Notes: generated from the letters alone by a model not told the origin. A stretch of DNA of 41,895 bases from Rhodobacter sp. (GCA_027489175.1 JAIYAE010000025.1:1-41895), one strand, 5' to 3'. Positions 7,506 to 16,071 are shown, counted from the first letter of the stretch. Numbers and translations are program-made.

Positions 7506-8156
7506 TCAACCCGAAATGAGCTTTCCGGCGGAGATCTTTTCTTTGAGGTCGCCCGACAGTTCAACGGTGGCGGGAATGTCGAGACCTCCGGCTGGCCCGG
7601 AGGAGAACACGTTTCCATATCTCGCCAGCGCGGCCAGAACGAATGCAAAAGCGACGTCCTGCTGCGCTGCTGTTTCAAAGCCATCTGAATTCGTGAGTAT
7701 CTGATGTCTTTGATGGTGCGGGCGCTTGATGCCTTGGCGAGCATCGTCCCAGCCGGTGTAATAAACCAATGGCCTGCCAATATCTTCGATGATCCAGTGA
7801 ATCTTTGAATGGACCCCTGGACCGACGGAATGCTCTCTCAGTTGCACGGTTGAAATCTGAATTCTGCGGCCAGCTACGTTAAGGATCAGGTGTTTCTGAA
7901 TGTTTCCGAGGTCAGCCCTGAAGATCACTTGAAGAAACAGGTCAGAGTCCGTTGTCACCACACATTCCGTGACCGCATCAAACCAGAATGTAAGCCTAGT
8001 TTCAGAGACGTAGCGATTTGCCAGTGAGGTGTCACGGTCTGGATAGGTCGGAAACTGGAATGGTTCATTGTCGACGAGGCGAAGGTCCTTGTGATCCATG
8101 TTCCAAAGATCCTTGACTTCGATGTGGCGAAGTATCTTGCGATTTGGTTCCGCCAT
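7506..8156 (-). CDS. Unrecognised 216-aa protein, AT-richer
   Basis: A long open frame with a good ribosome site (AAAAGGGATA before ATG at 8156) and natural amino acid composition, but no family I recognise. There is no signal peptide or membrane helix. It is mixed alpha/beta with aromatic-rich stretches (LANRYVSETRLTFWFDAVTE; HSKIHWIIEDIGRPLVYYTG). Base composition is visibly lower in GC than the genes on either side, suggesting acquisition. It lies downstream of the small membrane protein on the same strand. Confidence 0.7.
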   Translation of the reverse strand: MAEPNRKILRHIEVKDLWNMDHKDLRLVDNEPFQFPTYPDRDTSLANRYVSETRLTFWFDAVTECVVTTDSDLFLQVIFRADLGNIQKHLILNVAGRRIQISTVQLREHSVGPGVHSKIHWIIEDIGRPLVYYTGWDDARQGIKRPHHQRHQILTNSDGFETAAQQDVAFAFVLAALARYGNVFSSGPAGGLDIPATVELSGDLKEKISAGKLISG

Positions 8157-8230
8157 TATCCCTTTTGGGACGTAAGTTCTGCGCGATGCTATCGCGCCAA
8201 GTCACGCAGGGCAGCAAGTTAATACATTCA

Positions 8231-8515
8231 TCATTTGCCGCCCTTTCCCGTTCCATTTCGTGAAAGCCAGAGCGAATAGAAGAAGGCAGTCGCTGACACA
8301 TACACAAACGGGAAGATGAAGTAATAAATCCAGATTGGATTGCCGAGAAGAAATCTTGCGAGTTCCAGCGGAAGACCAAGGGCGCAGATTGCAGCGCCGA
8401 CTTTGAGCGGGCTTCTGAACCACTCTTTCGTAGGTCTGGACCGCACGGGGTGGCCTCCACGACCGTCAGGGGTTGGGGGCGGGGTCGGGGGTGGCTTCTG
8501 CCGGGGCTTCGACAT
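8231..8515 (-). CDS. Small two-helix membrane protein
   Basis: A 94-residue frame. The N-terminus is Pro/Lys/Arg-rich (MSKPRQKPPPTPPPTP); two hydrophobic segments follow (VGAAICALGLPLELARFLL, and a longer one around IWIYYFIFPFVYVSATAFF). The C-terminus is basic, so both ends would be cytoplasmic. The upstream extension to 8530 would need a TTG start, so the ATG at 8515 is used. The first 50 bases overlap the 3' end of the MORN gene in another frame. The hydrophobic pattern argues for a real gene, but the ribosome site is weak and I recognise no family. Confidence 0.5.
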   Translation of the reverse strand: MSKPRQKPPPTPPPTPDGRGGHPVRSRPTKEWFRSPLKVGAAICALGLPLELARFLLGNPIWIYYFIFPFVYVSATAFFYSLWLSRNGTGKGGK

Positions 8516-9941
8516 CCGCTGGGGCTTCAACGGTGGCTTCTGCGGCCCCCTCCTCCACCACCGGCGGGGCGGTTAGGATGCCGTTTTGCCAGATGCCTTC
8601 GGCCACCTCGCCACTCGCGTAGGTCAGTTTGCCTTGCCCCTCGCGACGGCCGGCTTTGAAGGTGCCGACATAGACGTCGCCTGAGGGGTAGGTGGCCACG
8701 CCCTCGCCCTCGATCTGGCCGGCGATCCACTGGCCGGTATAGCGGAAACCGTCGGGCTGGGTGAATTCGCCGTCACCGTTCCGGAGGCCGGCCTTGAAGC
8801 CGCCCTTGTAAAGGCTGCCATCGGGGTAGACCGCCGCGCCGATGCCCTCGCGCTGGCCTTCTACCCAGTCGCCCTCGTACCGGTAGCCGTCGGGGTGGGT
8901 CATCGTGCCGGTGCCGTGGGGTTGGGCGTTGCGGAAGGTGCCCTCATAGACCCGGCCGTCGGCATAGGTGGCGCGGCCCTGGCCGGTGATCTGGCCCGCG
9001 GCCCAGACGCCCTGGTAGGTGGAGCCGTCGGGATAGGTGATCGCGCCGGTGCCGTTCGGCTGGTCGCCGCGCATCGCCCCCACATAGACCGCGCCGTCGG
9101 GATAGGTGATGGAGCCGGTGCCTTCCATTCGGCCCTCGACCCAGCTGCCTTCGTATTTGAAGCCATCGGGCGTGGTGAAGGTGCCTGTGCCGTGGCGGCG
9201 GTCCTTGACCCAGCCGCCGTCATAGATATCGCCGTTGGCGTGGGTCAGCTTGCCCTGGCCTTCGCGCTGGCCGTTGACGAAAGCGCCCACGTAGACGTCG
9301 CCGTTCGGCTGGGTCAGGCTGCCGATTCCGTTGATCTGGCCATCGGCCCAGTCGCCATCGTAGATCAGCCCGTCCGGCATGGTCAGTTTGCCTTGGCCTG
9401 CGCGCTGGCCCCGGACGAGGGTGCCGTCATAGGTAGCCCCATCGGGGTAGGTGATCTTGCCGATGCCTTCCTTGGCGCCCAGCACCCATTGGCCTTCGTA
9501 GGTATAGCCTGAAGGGTTGGTCAGCTTGCCCCGGCCATTGTGGACGCCGTTGGTGAAGCTGCCCTCATAGACCGAGCCATTGGCATAGCGGGCGACGCCC
9601 TGGCCGGTCATCTGGCCCTGGACCCAGGCGCCTTCGTAGGTGCGGCCATCGGGGGCGGTGATCTTGCCCTGACCATCCGGCTGGCCGTTCAGGAAGGCGC
9701 CTTCGTAGACTGAACCATTGGGATAGCGGGCGGTGCCTTGGCCGGTAATCTCACCCTCGATCCAGTCGCCGGTGTATTCAAAGCCGGAGGGGAGGCGGTA
9801 GGTGCCGGTCCCATGCTGACGGCCGTCCTTGAAGGTGCCTTCATAGACCGAGCCGTCATCGTATTGCTTGGTCACCACCTCACCGTCCTGAGGGAAGGCG
9901 GGGGTGGCAGCAAGGAGAAGCAGCAAGGCTAGGCGGCGCAT
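8466..9941 (-). CDS. Secreted MORN-repeat protein
   Basis: A 491-residue protein with a cleavable signal peptide (MRRLALLLLLAATPAFPQ), so it is exported. Nearly all of the mature protein is 19 tandem MORN units of 23 residues (pattern Y-x-G-x-W/F-x5-G-x-G-x5-P-x-G). The tail is Pro/Ala/Glu-rich (ATPDPAPNP). The upstream extension of the frame to 10052 is low-complexity; 9941 is chosen because the signal peptide starts there and GCGGGAA precedes it. MORN repeats make elongated beta structures that act as scaffolds or bind lipids or proteins; no enzyme domain is attached. Bacterial function is unknown. Confidence 0.9.
   Translation of the reverse strand: MRRLALLLLLAATPAFPQDGEVVTKQYDDGSVYEGTFKDGRQHGTGTYRLPSGFEYTGDWIEGEITGQGTARYPNGSVYEGAFLNGQPDGQGKITAPDGRTYEGAWVQGQMTGQGVARYANGSVYEGSFTNGVHNGRGKLTNPSGYTYEGQWVLGAKEGIGKITYPDGATYDGTLVRGQRAGQGKLTMPDGLIYDGDWADGQINGIGSLTQPNGDVYVGAFVNGQREGQGKLTHANGDIYDGGWVKDRRHGTGTFTTPDGFKYEGSWVEGRMEGTGSITYPDGAVYVGAMRGDQPNGTGAITYPDGSTYQGVWAAGQITGQGRATYADGRVYEGTFRNAQPHGTGTMTHPDGYRYEGDWVEGQREGIGAAVYPDGSLYKGGFKAGLRNGDGEFTQPDGFRYTGQWIAGQIEGEGVATYPSGDVYVGTFKAGRREGQGKLTYASGEVAEGIWQNGILTAPPVVEEGAAEATVEAPADVEAPAEATPDPAPNP
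8577..9884 (-). repeat. 19 tandem 69-bp MORN repeats
   Basis: About 1.3 kb of tandem 69-bp units encoding MORN motifs. The units mostly alternate between a V-Y-x-G-x-F type and an x-Y-x-G-x-W type, giving a 138-bp higher-order period. The alternation breaks around units 7 and 11-13. Confidence 0.8.
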
Positions 9942-10087
9942 GGGCGATTCCCGCAAGGTCAATAGGGGGTGAAGGTAAGGGGGCGGCGGGGGTGTGACAA
10001 GCTGTGCCTCGGTCGCATGGGGGTGGCGGGGTGGGTTTCCCTTGGGCGGCAACCTGCTAGAACAAGCCCATGTGATGGGGGACCCCG

Positions 10088-11746
10088 ATGACCGACACGT
10101 TCCGTCTGATGCTGGCGCAGTTGAACCCGACCGTGGGCGATATTGCCGGGAACATGGCCAAGGCTCGTGAGGCCTGGGGCAAGGCCAAGGCGGCGGGGGC
10201 GGACATGCTGGCCCTGACCGAGATGTTCGTGACCGGATACCAGACCCAGGACCTGATCCTGAAGCCCGCCTTCGTGAGTGCCGCGCTGGCGGCGGTCGAG
10301 GGGCTGGCGGCGGACTGTGCGGATGGCCCGGCTATCGGGATCGGCGGGCCAGTTCTGGTGGGGGGGCGCCTTTACAACGGATATTTCGTGCTGCAGGGCG
10401 GCAAGGTGTCTGCCCGCGTGCTGAAGCACCATCTGCCGAATGACGCGGTGTTTGACGAAAAGCGGGTGTTCGCCTCGGCCGATGTGCATGGGCCTTATGT
10501 GGTGAACGGCGTCAGGATCGGCACGCCGATCTGCGAGGATGCCTGGCATCCGGACGTGGCGGAAACGTTGGCCGAGACGGGGGCGGAGATTTTGCTGATC
10601 CCGAACGGCTCGCCCTACCACCGGGGCAAGCCGAACCTGCGGCTGAACCTGATGGTGGCGCGGGTGGTGGAGACGGGGCTGCCGCTGGTTTACCTGAATA
10701 TGGTGGGCGGGCAGGATGACCAGGTGTTTGACGGCTCCAGCATGGTGCTGAACCCCGGCGGGCGGCTGGCGGCGCAGTTGCCGCAGTTTGATGAGACGCT
10801 GGTGATGGTCACCTTCCGGCGCGGGGCCGAGGGGTGGGAAGCAGAGCAGGGCGAGATTGCCGAAATCCCGCCGATTGGCGAGGCGGATTATCGGGCCTGC
10901 GTGCTGGCGCTGGGCGATTACATGCGGAAGACGGGGTTCAAGAAGGCGTTGCTGGGCCTGTCGGGCGGGATCGACAGCGCCATCGTTGCGGCGATGGCGG
11001 TGGATGCCTTGGGGCCGGAGAACGTGCGCTGCGTGATGCTGCCGAGCGAGTTCACCAGCCAGCAATCGCTGGACCTGGCCACGGCGGCGGCGAAGGCGCT
11101 GGGGTGCCGGTATGACACGGTGCCGATCAGCGGAGCGCAAGGGGCGGTGGGCGATGCGCTGGCGCCGCTGTTTGCAGGCACGGAACCTGGGATCACCGAG
11201 GAAAACATCCAGTCCCGCCTGCGGGGCGTGATGCTGATGGCGCTGTCGAACAAGTTCGGCGAGATGCTTTTGACCACCGGCAACAAGTCGGAAATGGCGG
11301 TGGGCTATTGCACGATCTATGGCGACATGAACGGCGGCTACAACCCGGTGAAGGACATGTACAAGACACGCATGTTCCTGACCGCGCGCTGGCGGAACGA
11401 GAACCACCGGGCCTGGATGAAGGGCCCGGCAGGCGAGGTTATCCCCGAGGCGATCATTGCGCGGCCCCCGTCAGCCGAGCTGCGCGCCAACCAGCGCGAC
11501 GATGACAGCTTGCCGCCCTATGAGGTCTTGGACGCGATCCTTGAGGGGCTGGTGGAAAAGGAGCTGTCAGTGGCCGAGATCGTCGCCATGGGCTTTGATC
11601 GGGCCACGGTGAAGAAGGTTGAACACCTGCTTTATCTTGCCGAATACAAGCGCTTTCAGTCCGCGCCCGGCGTGCGGCTGACGCAAAAGGCCTTCTGGCT
11701 GGATCGCCGGTACCCCATCGTCAACCGCTGGCGCGACGACAGCTGA
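10088..11746 (+). CDS. nadE: Glutamine-dependent NAD+ synthetase
   Basis: A 552-residue two-domain NadE that makes NAD+ from nicotinate adenine dinucleotide, ATP and glutamine, the last step of NAD synthesis. The N-terminal nitrilase-fold glutaminase (about 1-265) shows its triad: Glu in LTEMFVTGY, Lys in LKHHLPN, and Cys in GTPICEDAWHPD. The C-terminal synthetase domain carries the PP-loop LSGGIDSAIVAA and the signatures TTGNKSEMAVGYCT and YGDMNGGYNP. The start at 10088 follows GGGGACCCC, and the length fits the glutamine-dependent type. It is divergent from the MORN gene and appears to be a single-gene unit. Confidence 0.96.
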   Translation: MTDTFRLMLAQLNPTVGDIAGNMAKAREAWGKAKAAGADMLALTEMFVTGYQTQDLILKPAFVSAALAAVEGLAADCADGPAIGIGGPVLVGGRLYNGYFVLQGGKVSARVLKHHLPNDAVFDEKRVFASADVHGPYVVNGVRIGTPICEDAWHPDVAETLAETGAEILLIPNGSPYHRGKPNLRLNLMVARVVETGLPLVYLNMVGGQDDQVFDGSSMVLNPGGRLAAQLPQFDETLVMVTFRRGAEGWEAEQGEIAEIPPIGEADYRACVLALGDYMRKTGFKKALLGLSGGIDSAIVAAMAVDALGPENVRCVMLPSEFTSQQSLDLATAAAKALGCRYDTVPISGAQGAVGDALAPLFAGTEPGITEENIQSRLRGVMLMALSNKFGEMLLTTGNKSEMAVGYCTIYGDMNGGYNPVKDMYKTRMFLTARWRNENHRAWMKGPAGEVIPEAIIARPPSAELRANQRDDDSLPPYEVLDAILEGLVEKELSVAEIVAMGFDRATVKKVEHLLYLAEYKRFQSAPGVRLTQKAFWLDRRYPIVNRWRDDS

Positions 11747-11816
11747 AGCGCCTCTGTCATCGACCCGTCACCACGATTGCGTTAACCTTTGGCGCATCGG
11801 GATGGGGAGGGGTGAC

Positions 11817-12755
11817 ATGATCCGATTGGCAGGACTTCTGGCGCTGTGCGCAGACCCGGCGGGGGCGGAAACCCTGCGGGTGATGAGCTACAACATCTGG
11901 GGCGGCGGTGCCAACGAGGGCAACGGCATCGAGGAAACCGTGGCCGCGATCCGCGCGGCGGGGGCCGATGTGGTGGGCCTGCAGGAAACCCGTCTGGAAA
12001 GCGACCCCTGCACGGCCGAGGCCTGCCCGGCGGTGGGTGACAGCGTCGCCCCGGCGATTGCGGCGGCACTTGGGTGGTATGTGCATGACCAGACGGCGGA
12101 GAATCCGGCGCTTTGGGCGAATGCGGTGATCTCGCGCTATCCTTTGGGGGCACCGTCGCCGAACGATCTGGGGGTGCCCCTGGATGTGAATGGCAAGACG
12201 GTCTGGATATTCAACATCCATCTGGATGATGAGCCTTACCAGCCCTACCAGCTTTTGGGCATCGAATATGGCCCGGCGCCCTTCATCACGACCGAAGCCG
12301 AGGCGGTGCGCTTTGCGACGGAAACCCGTGGCCCGGCCATGGACCTGTTGGCCTGGGATATGACGCTGGCCGACGACGCGGCGGCAGTGTTCGTGACCGG
12401 GGATTTCAACGAACCGTCGCTGCATGACTGGACGCCTGCGGCGGTGGCGGCGGGGCAGCATCCGGTGGCGGTGCGCTGGCCGACGACGGCGCGGCTGGTC
12501 GAGGCGGGGTTCATCGACGCCTACCGCGCGGTGCACCCGGACCCGGTGGCAAAACCCGCCTATACCTGGACGCCGACCTATGATGAGGCGGCGACGGATG
12601 ACCATCCGGACCGCATCGACTTTGTGCTGGTGCGGGGCGCGGGCGTGACGGTGACGGATGCTGCGATTGTTGGCGAAGACGGTCCGAGGAGCGATATCGT
12701 GGTGACGCCCTGGCCGTCAGACCACCGGGCGGTGGTGGCCGAGGTCAACTTCTGA
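11817..12755 (+). CDS. Secreted endonuclease/exonuclease/phosphatase-fold protein
   Basis: A 312-residue EEP-superfamily phosphohydrolase with a short signal-like N-terminus (MIRLAGLLALCADPAGA). Fold motifs appear in order: RVMSYNIWGG (metal-site Asn), VVGLQET (metal-site Glu), VTGDFNEPS (Asp/Asn), DRIDFVLVRG, and WPSDHRAVVAEV (catalytic Asp-His). This makes it a metal-dependent phosphodiesterase or phosphatase; a DNA, lipid or sugar-phosphate substrate cannot be told apart. An ATG at 11802 is also in frame, but 11817 is preferred because GGGGAGGGG precedes it and the hydrophobic signal starts there. The triple hairpin downstream probably ends its transcript. Confidence 0.85.
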   Translation: MIRLAGLLALCADPAGAETLRVMSYNIWGGGANEGNGIEETVAAIRAAGADVVGLQETRLESDPCTAEACPAVGDSVAPAIAAALGWYVHDQTAENPALWANAVISRYPLGAPSPNDLGVPLDVNGKTVWIFNIHLDDEPYQPYQLLGIEYGPAPFITTEAEAVRFATETRGPAMDLLAWDMTLADDAAAVFVTGDFNEPSLHDWTPAAVAAGQHPVAVRWPTTARLVEAGFIDAYRAVHPDPVAKPAYTWTPTYDEAATDDHPDRIDFVLVRGAGVTVTDAAIVGEDGPRSDIVVTPWPSDHRAVVAEVNF

Positions 12756-12769
12756 TCCGCGCGCGCGGC

Positions 12770-12837
12770 CCGGACTTTTGGAAAAGTCCGGACCGGAGCC
12801 TTTGAAGGCTCCGCTGCGATTTCTGGGCAGAAATCGC
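12770..12837. terminator. Three consecutive near-perfect hairpins
   Basis: CCGGACTTTT-gg-AAAAGTCCGG (12770-12791), CGGAGCCTT-tg-AAGGCTCCG (12794-12813) and GCGATTTCTG-gg-CAGAAATCGC (12816-12837) fill the gap between two convergent genes. They read the same on both strands, so they suit bidirectional termination or mRNA 3'-end protection. No clear poly-T tract follows. Confidence 0.7.
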
Positions 12838-12838
12838 T

Positions 12839-13786
12839 TCAGACCCGGCTGACGGCGCATTCGGGCAGCAGGCGCTGCACGTCTTCCGGGCGGCAAAGCT
12901 GCGTCGCGTCCGACATCACCGCGGCGGAGGCGGCGGCGGAACCGAGGGCAAGTGCTTCATCATTCGACTGGCCGCGCGACAGGGCGAGGACGAAGGCCGC
13001 GACGAAGCTGTCACCGGCGCCGACGGTGGACTTGACCTTGACCTTGGCCGCCTTGGCAAAGATGCGGTGCTGGGCGTCGGCCAGCACATTGCCTTCGGCA
13101 CCGCGCGCGATGATGACCATGCGGGCAACCCCGGCATGGACCAGGGACTGGGCGAAGTTGGCGGTGTCTTCCAAAGCGGGCAGGGGGCGACCGGCCAGCG
13201 CCTCACCTTCTTCGCCATCCATCCGCAGGACTTCCAGCCCCGGGATCGGGTGGCGGACGGCTTCGGTCAGGGTGGAGCCGGAGGTGTCAAGGACGACGCG
13301 GCTTTCGGGCATCGAAGCGGCGAGCTGTGCCGGGAAATCGACCGGCACGCCGGGGGGCTGGCTGCCCGAGATCACCGAAAGCCCGCCGGGCCGGGCGGTG
13401 GCGCGCAGCAGGGTGAAGACGCGGGCCCGCTCAGCCTCGCCCCAGACGGGGCCGGGCAGCATGAAGCGGAACTGCTTGCCGGTGGTGCTTTCGTTCACGG
13501 TCAGCGATTGGCGCGTCTCACCCGGGCCAAGGATGGAGAGGAAGGTGACCCCCTCACCCCGGATCAGACCTGCCAGACGGTCACCGGTCAGCCCGCCGAT
13601 GGCGACGAGGGCAAGGCTGTCGCCGCCAAGCGCCTTGATCGCGCGGGAGACGTTGAGGCCGCCGCCACCGGGGTCCAACTGCGGCTCGGAGCAGCGCAAT
13701 TTGTGGCCGGGGATCATCTCATGCACCTCGGTCGCCATGTCGAGGGCGGGGTTGAGGGTGAGGGTGAGGATGGGAGCTTGGGTCAT
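12839..13786 (-). CDS. PfkB-family sugar kinase, phosphofructokinase-like
   Basis: A 315-residue PfkB (ribokinase superfamily) kinase, probably acting on fructose-6-phosphate, fructose-1-phosphate or a related sugar phosphate. The start LTLNPALD is the typical 1-PFK/PfkB opening. GGGGLNVSRAIKALGG is the first PfkB signature. The C-terminal VGAGDSFVAAFVLAL carries the anion hole and catalytic Asp (GAGD). Length matches the family. The frame extends upstream to 13879 with low-complexity sequence, but ATG 13786 directly opens the conserved strand. It is a single gene between hairpin clusters. Which sugar it uses is not decided by sequence. Confidence 0.88.
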   Translation of the reverse strand: MTQAPILTLTLNPALDMATEVHEMIPGHKLRCSEPQLDPGGGGLNVSRAIKALGGDSLALVAIGGLTGDRLAGLIRGEGVTFLSILGPGETRQSLTVNESTTGKQFRFMLPGPVWGEAERARVFTLLRATARPGGLSVISGSQPPGVPVDFPAQLAASMPESRVVLDTSGSTLTEAVRHPIPGLEVLRMDGEEGEALAGRPLPALEDTANFAQSLVHAGVARMVIIARGAEGNVLADAQHRIFAKAAKVKVKSTVGAGDSFVAAFVLALSRGQSNDEALALGSAAASAAVMSDATQLCRPEDVQRLLPECAVSRV

Positions 13787-13875
13787 GCGGCACCTATGGC
13801 TGTTACCGCTATCATAGACCCTTCGTGCAGAAATGGAACTGCCCCCGGGCGGTGCGCGCCGGGGGCAGGGTGGGG

Positions 13876-13920
13876 GCAAAAGTTTTCGAAAACTTTTGCA
13901 AAATCCTTCGAAGGATTTTG
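13876..13920. repeat. Two abutting perfect palindromes
   Basis: A 24-base palindrome (arm GCAAAAGTTTTC, 13876-13899) abuts a 22-base palindrome (arm CAAAATCCTTC, 13899-13920). They sit between the MBL gene end and the PfkB start, both minus strand, and may terminate the MBL transcript or process RNA. They belong with the hairpin clusters at 12770 and 21219. Confidence 0.65.
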
Positions 13921-13929
13921 GTCCCGGGA

Positions 13930-14862
13930 TCAGCCGTTCAGCATCATCTGATAGCTGGCGGGCACATAGCGGAAGCCTTCGCCCGCCGCTTCGACATAGC
14001 CCAGGCCCGGGAAGGGCATGTGGTAGCCGATGAAGGGGATGCGGTCGGCGGCGATCATGCCGAAGACCTGCTTCCGTGTCGCGGCAGCGGCGGCCTTGTC
14101 GGCGTCAAAGCGCACTTCCCAATCCGGGCGCTGCAGCGACCAGACGTAGTGGTTGGCAGTGTCGGCGGTGATCGCCAGCCGCTGGCCGTTCGATTCCACC
14201 ATATAGATCATGTGGCCGGGGGTGTGGCCGGCCGCCGCCATCGCGGTGATGCCGGAGACCGGGCTGCCGCCATCATCAAGGAAGGTGATCTTGTCGTTCA
14301 GGGGCTTCACGTTCTTGTCGAAGCCTTCGTTCCCGGCGGTGGACCAGTTGTTATGTTCGACGCTGCCGGTGACATAGCGGGCGTTGGCGAAGGTGGGCGT
14401 CACGCCATCGGCACCCATCAGACCGCCGATATGGTCGCCGTGCATGTGGGTCAGGACCACGACATCGACCATGTCGGCGGTCATGCCGGCGGCGGTGAGC
14501 GCCGCAAGGGTGCCTTCGGCGGCAAGGCCGGTGTCAAAAAGCACGATCTCGGCCCCGGTGTTGACCACGGTCGGGGTGAAGAAGTTCTGGGTCATGTCGG
14601 CGGGGATGAAGTTCGCGGCCGAGAGGGCGGCGAAGTCTTCGGGTGTCGCGTTGGTGCCGAAGGTTTCCTGCGGCTTGTCGCCAGCGCGGGTGCCTGCGAG
14701 GAGGGTCGTCACTTCAAACCCGCCCAGCTTGAAGCGGTTCCAGGGCGCAAAGCCCGAGCCGAGCATGGTTTCCTGCGCCAGAGCGGGGCGGGGCAGAAGC
14801 GTGGCGACGAAGGGCAGGGCGATGCCTGCGGCAATGGTCTGACGGCGAGTAAGGGTGGTCAT
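13930..14862 (-). CDS. Tat-exported metallo-beta-lactamase-fold hydrolase
   Basis: A 310-residue MBL-fold metallohydrolase with a twin-arginine export signal (TRRQTIAAGIALPFVATLL, cut near PALAQ), so it should be folded and loaded with metal before export to the periplasm. The zinc motif HxHxDH is seen in VLTHMHGDHIGG, and further ligands are likely in AAGHTPGHM and ITADTANH. The start at 14862 is backed by GAGGACGTC; the longer upstream frame is not needed. The family includes lactonases, arylsulfatase-like and beta-lactamase-like enzymes. This one resembles the environmental MBL-fold group of unknown substrate, and beta-lactamase activity should not be assumed. Confidence 0.88.
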   Translation of the reverse strand: MTTLTRRQTIAAGIALPFVATLLPRPALAQETMLGSGFAPWNRFKLGGFEVTTLLAGTRAGDKPQETFGTNATPEDFAALSAANFIPADMTQNFFTPTVVNTGAEIVLFDTGLAAEGTLAALTAAGMTADMVDVVVLTHMHGDHIGGLMGADGVTPTFANARYVTGSVEHNNWSTAGNEGFDKNVKPLNDKITFLDDGGSPVSGITAMAAAGHTPGHMIYMVESNGQRLAITADTANHYVWSLQRPDWEVRFDADKAAAAATRKQVFGMIAADRIPFIGYHMPFPGLGYVEAAGEGFRYVPASYQMMLNG

Positions 14863-14990
14863 GACGTCCTCCGGGTCGGTTGGGATGCAGCCTTGGGGCT
14901 TCGTGCCGCGCAAGCTAGGGCCCGGGCGGGCGCTGTCCGGTCACGGCTGCGTCAGCGCCCGTGCAGTGGCGCACAAAGGTTGTGCAGCGG

Positions 14991-15401
14991 CTATTCCCAC
15001 CAGGGGTCGATGCGGGCGATGTCATCATCGGACCAGCCGAAATGATGCGCCAGTTCGTGGACGACGACATGCGTCACCAGTTCGGCCAGCGAGACATTGC
15101 CCCGGTCCACCCATTCATCAAGGATCGGCCGCCGGAAGAGCCAGATCACATCCGGGCGGGTCATCTGCTCGGCCGTCGATTTCTCGGTCAGCGGGATGCC
15201 TTCGTAAAGGCCGGTAAGTTCATAGGGATCGTTCAGACCAAGCTCTTCCAGCACCTCGTCATCGGGGAAATCCTCGATGCGCAGGCGGATATGGGTGGCC
15301 GGTTCGCGGAACGGCGCGGGGAGGGTGGAGATCGCCTCATGCGCAAGCTGTTCAATCACGGCAAGCGACGGGGCGATGCTGGAGGGGGCCGGATATGTCA
15401 T
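14991..15401 (-). CDS. Zincin-like metallopeptidase family protein
   Basis: A 136-residue small zincin-like protein (DUF1025-type). The zinc motif HExxH appears as VVHELAHHFGW near the C-terminus (about residues 115-125), with an acidic SDDDI segment after it. The core contains LGLYEG-like (LTGLYEGIPLT) and IWLFRRPI patterns typical of the family. No signal peptide, so it is cytoplasmic. The ATG at 15401 gives the family's usual length; a much longer open frame upstream is G/C-driven. It has been called a minimal metalloprotease, but the substrate is unknown. Confidence 0.88.
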   Translation of the reverse strand: MTYPAPSSIAPSLAVIEQLAHEAISTLPAPFREPATHIRLRIEDFPDDEVLEELGLNDPYELTGLYEGIPLTEKSTAEQMTRPDVIWLFRRPILDEWVDRGNVSLAELVTHVVVHELAHHFGWSDDDIARIDPWWE

Positions 15402-15507
15402 GGCGCCAAGATAGGGGGCGGGACAGGCAAGCGGAAGGGCGCGCGGAGCGGCGCGATGTGCTAATCTGCGCCAAGGTGTGGACGGGTTGGCCTGCAGGAG
15501 GGTTTCG

Positions 15508-15969
15508 ATGGCCACAGAAGCAAAGGCGGCGGGCGCGAAGACGGTAGACGCGAAGACGGTGAGTGCGCCCTTTGATCGGGCGGGATTTCTGGATGGTATC
15601 GCAGATCCTTTACGGCGCGAGGAGGCGGACCGGTTGCTGACGATCTTTGCCGAGGTCACGGGTTACCCGCCCCGGCTGTGGGGTGGGTCGATGGTGGGGT
15701 TCGGGCGCTATGCCTACCGCTATGACAGCGGCCATTCCGGCGAAAGCCTGGCCACCGGCTTTGCGCCGCGGAAGGCGGAACTGTCGGTCTATATCCTGCC
15801 CGGTTACGCCGATTTCGGTGACATTCTCGCCCGGCTTGGGCCGCATCGGGTGGGGAAGGCGTGTCTTTACCTCAAGCGTCTGGACCGGGTGGATGAGGGC
15901 GCGCTGCGCGAGCTGATCCGCGCGGGCCTCGACGATTTGGCAATGCGGTGGCGCGTGCTGCCGGAGTGA
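15508..15969 (+). CDS. DUF1801 domain protein
   Basis: A 153-residue cytoplasmic protein with the DUF1801 (YdhG-like) fold: DRLLTIFAEVTGYPPRLWGGSMVGFGRYAYRY followed by FAPRKAELSVYILPG and GKACLYLKRLDRVDEGALREL. The fold resembles a ligand-binding module, and no enzymatic activity is established. The start ATG at 15508 has an excellent AGGAGG eight bases upstream, which overrules the ATG at 15478. The N-terminus has an unusual Ala/Lys/Thr stretch with a GAKTVDAKTV repeat (about residues 9-22). Confidence 0.88.
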   Translation: MATEAKAAGAKTVDAKTVSAPFDRAGFLDGIADPLRREEADRLLTIFAEVTGYPPRLWGGSMVGFGRYAYRYDSGHSGESLATGFAPRKAELSVYILPGYADFGDILARLGPHRVGKACLYLKRLDRVDEGALRELIRAGLDDLAMRWRVLPE

Positions 15970-16029
15970 CCCCTGTTTTCGAGGTGGCCGCGACCGTGGA
16001 TTAGCCGGGGGCGTGACCTGAACGGGAGG

Positions 16030-16071
16030 GCCTTCGGACGGGGCATCGAGCCCCGCCCGAAGGCGCTGCCG
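16030..16071. repeat. CATCGAG-loop hairpin repeat, copy 2
   Basis: GCCTTCGG-a-CGGGGC (16030-16044) pairs with GCCCCG-c-CCGAAGGC (16050-16064); the loop spells ATCGA and GCTGCCGGG follows. It matches the copy at 4836-4875 in loop, position of the internal mismatch and 3' sequence, while the stem bases differ in a paired way. It lies upstream of gltX. Confidence 0.6.

Noticed and set aside
7189..7704. 171-codon plus frame after the photolyase gene
   Set aside because: Starts with GTG at the photolyase stop, has a low-complexity Gly/Val start, and runs antisense into the better-supported gene at 7506-8156.
8577..9884. CRISPR-like regular repeats
   Set aside because: The 69-base period is a protein-coding MORN array, with no unique spacers; no CRISPR array is present in the window.
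13930..14862. Beta-lactamase resistance gene
   Set aside because: It has the MBL fold and zinc motif but resembles the general hydrolase group; resistance cannot be inferred.
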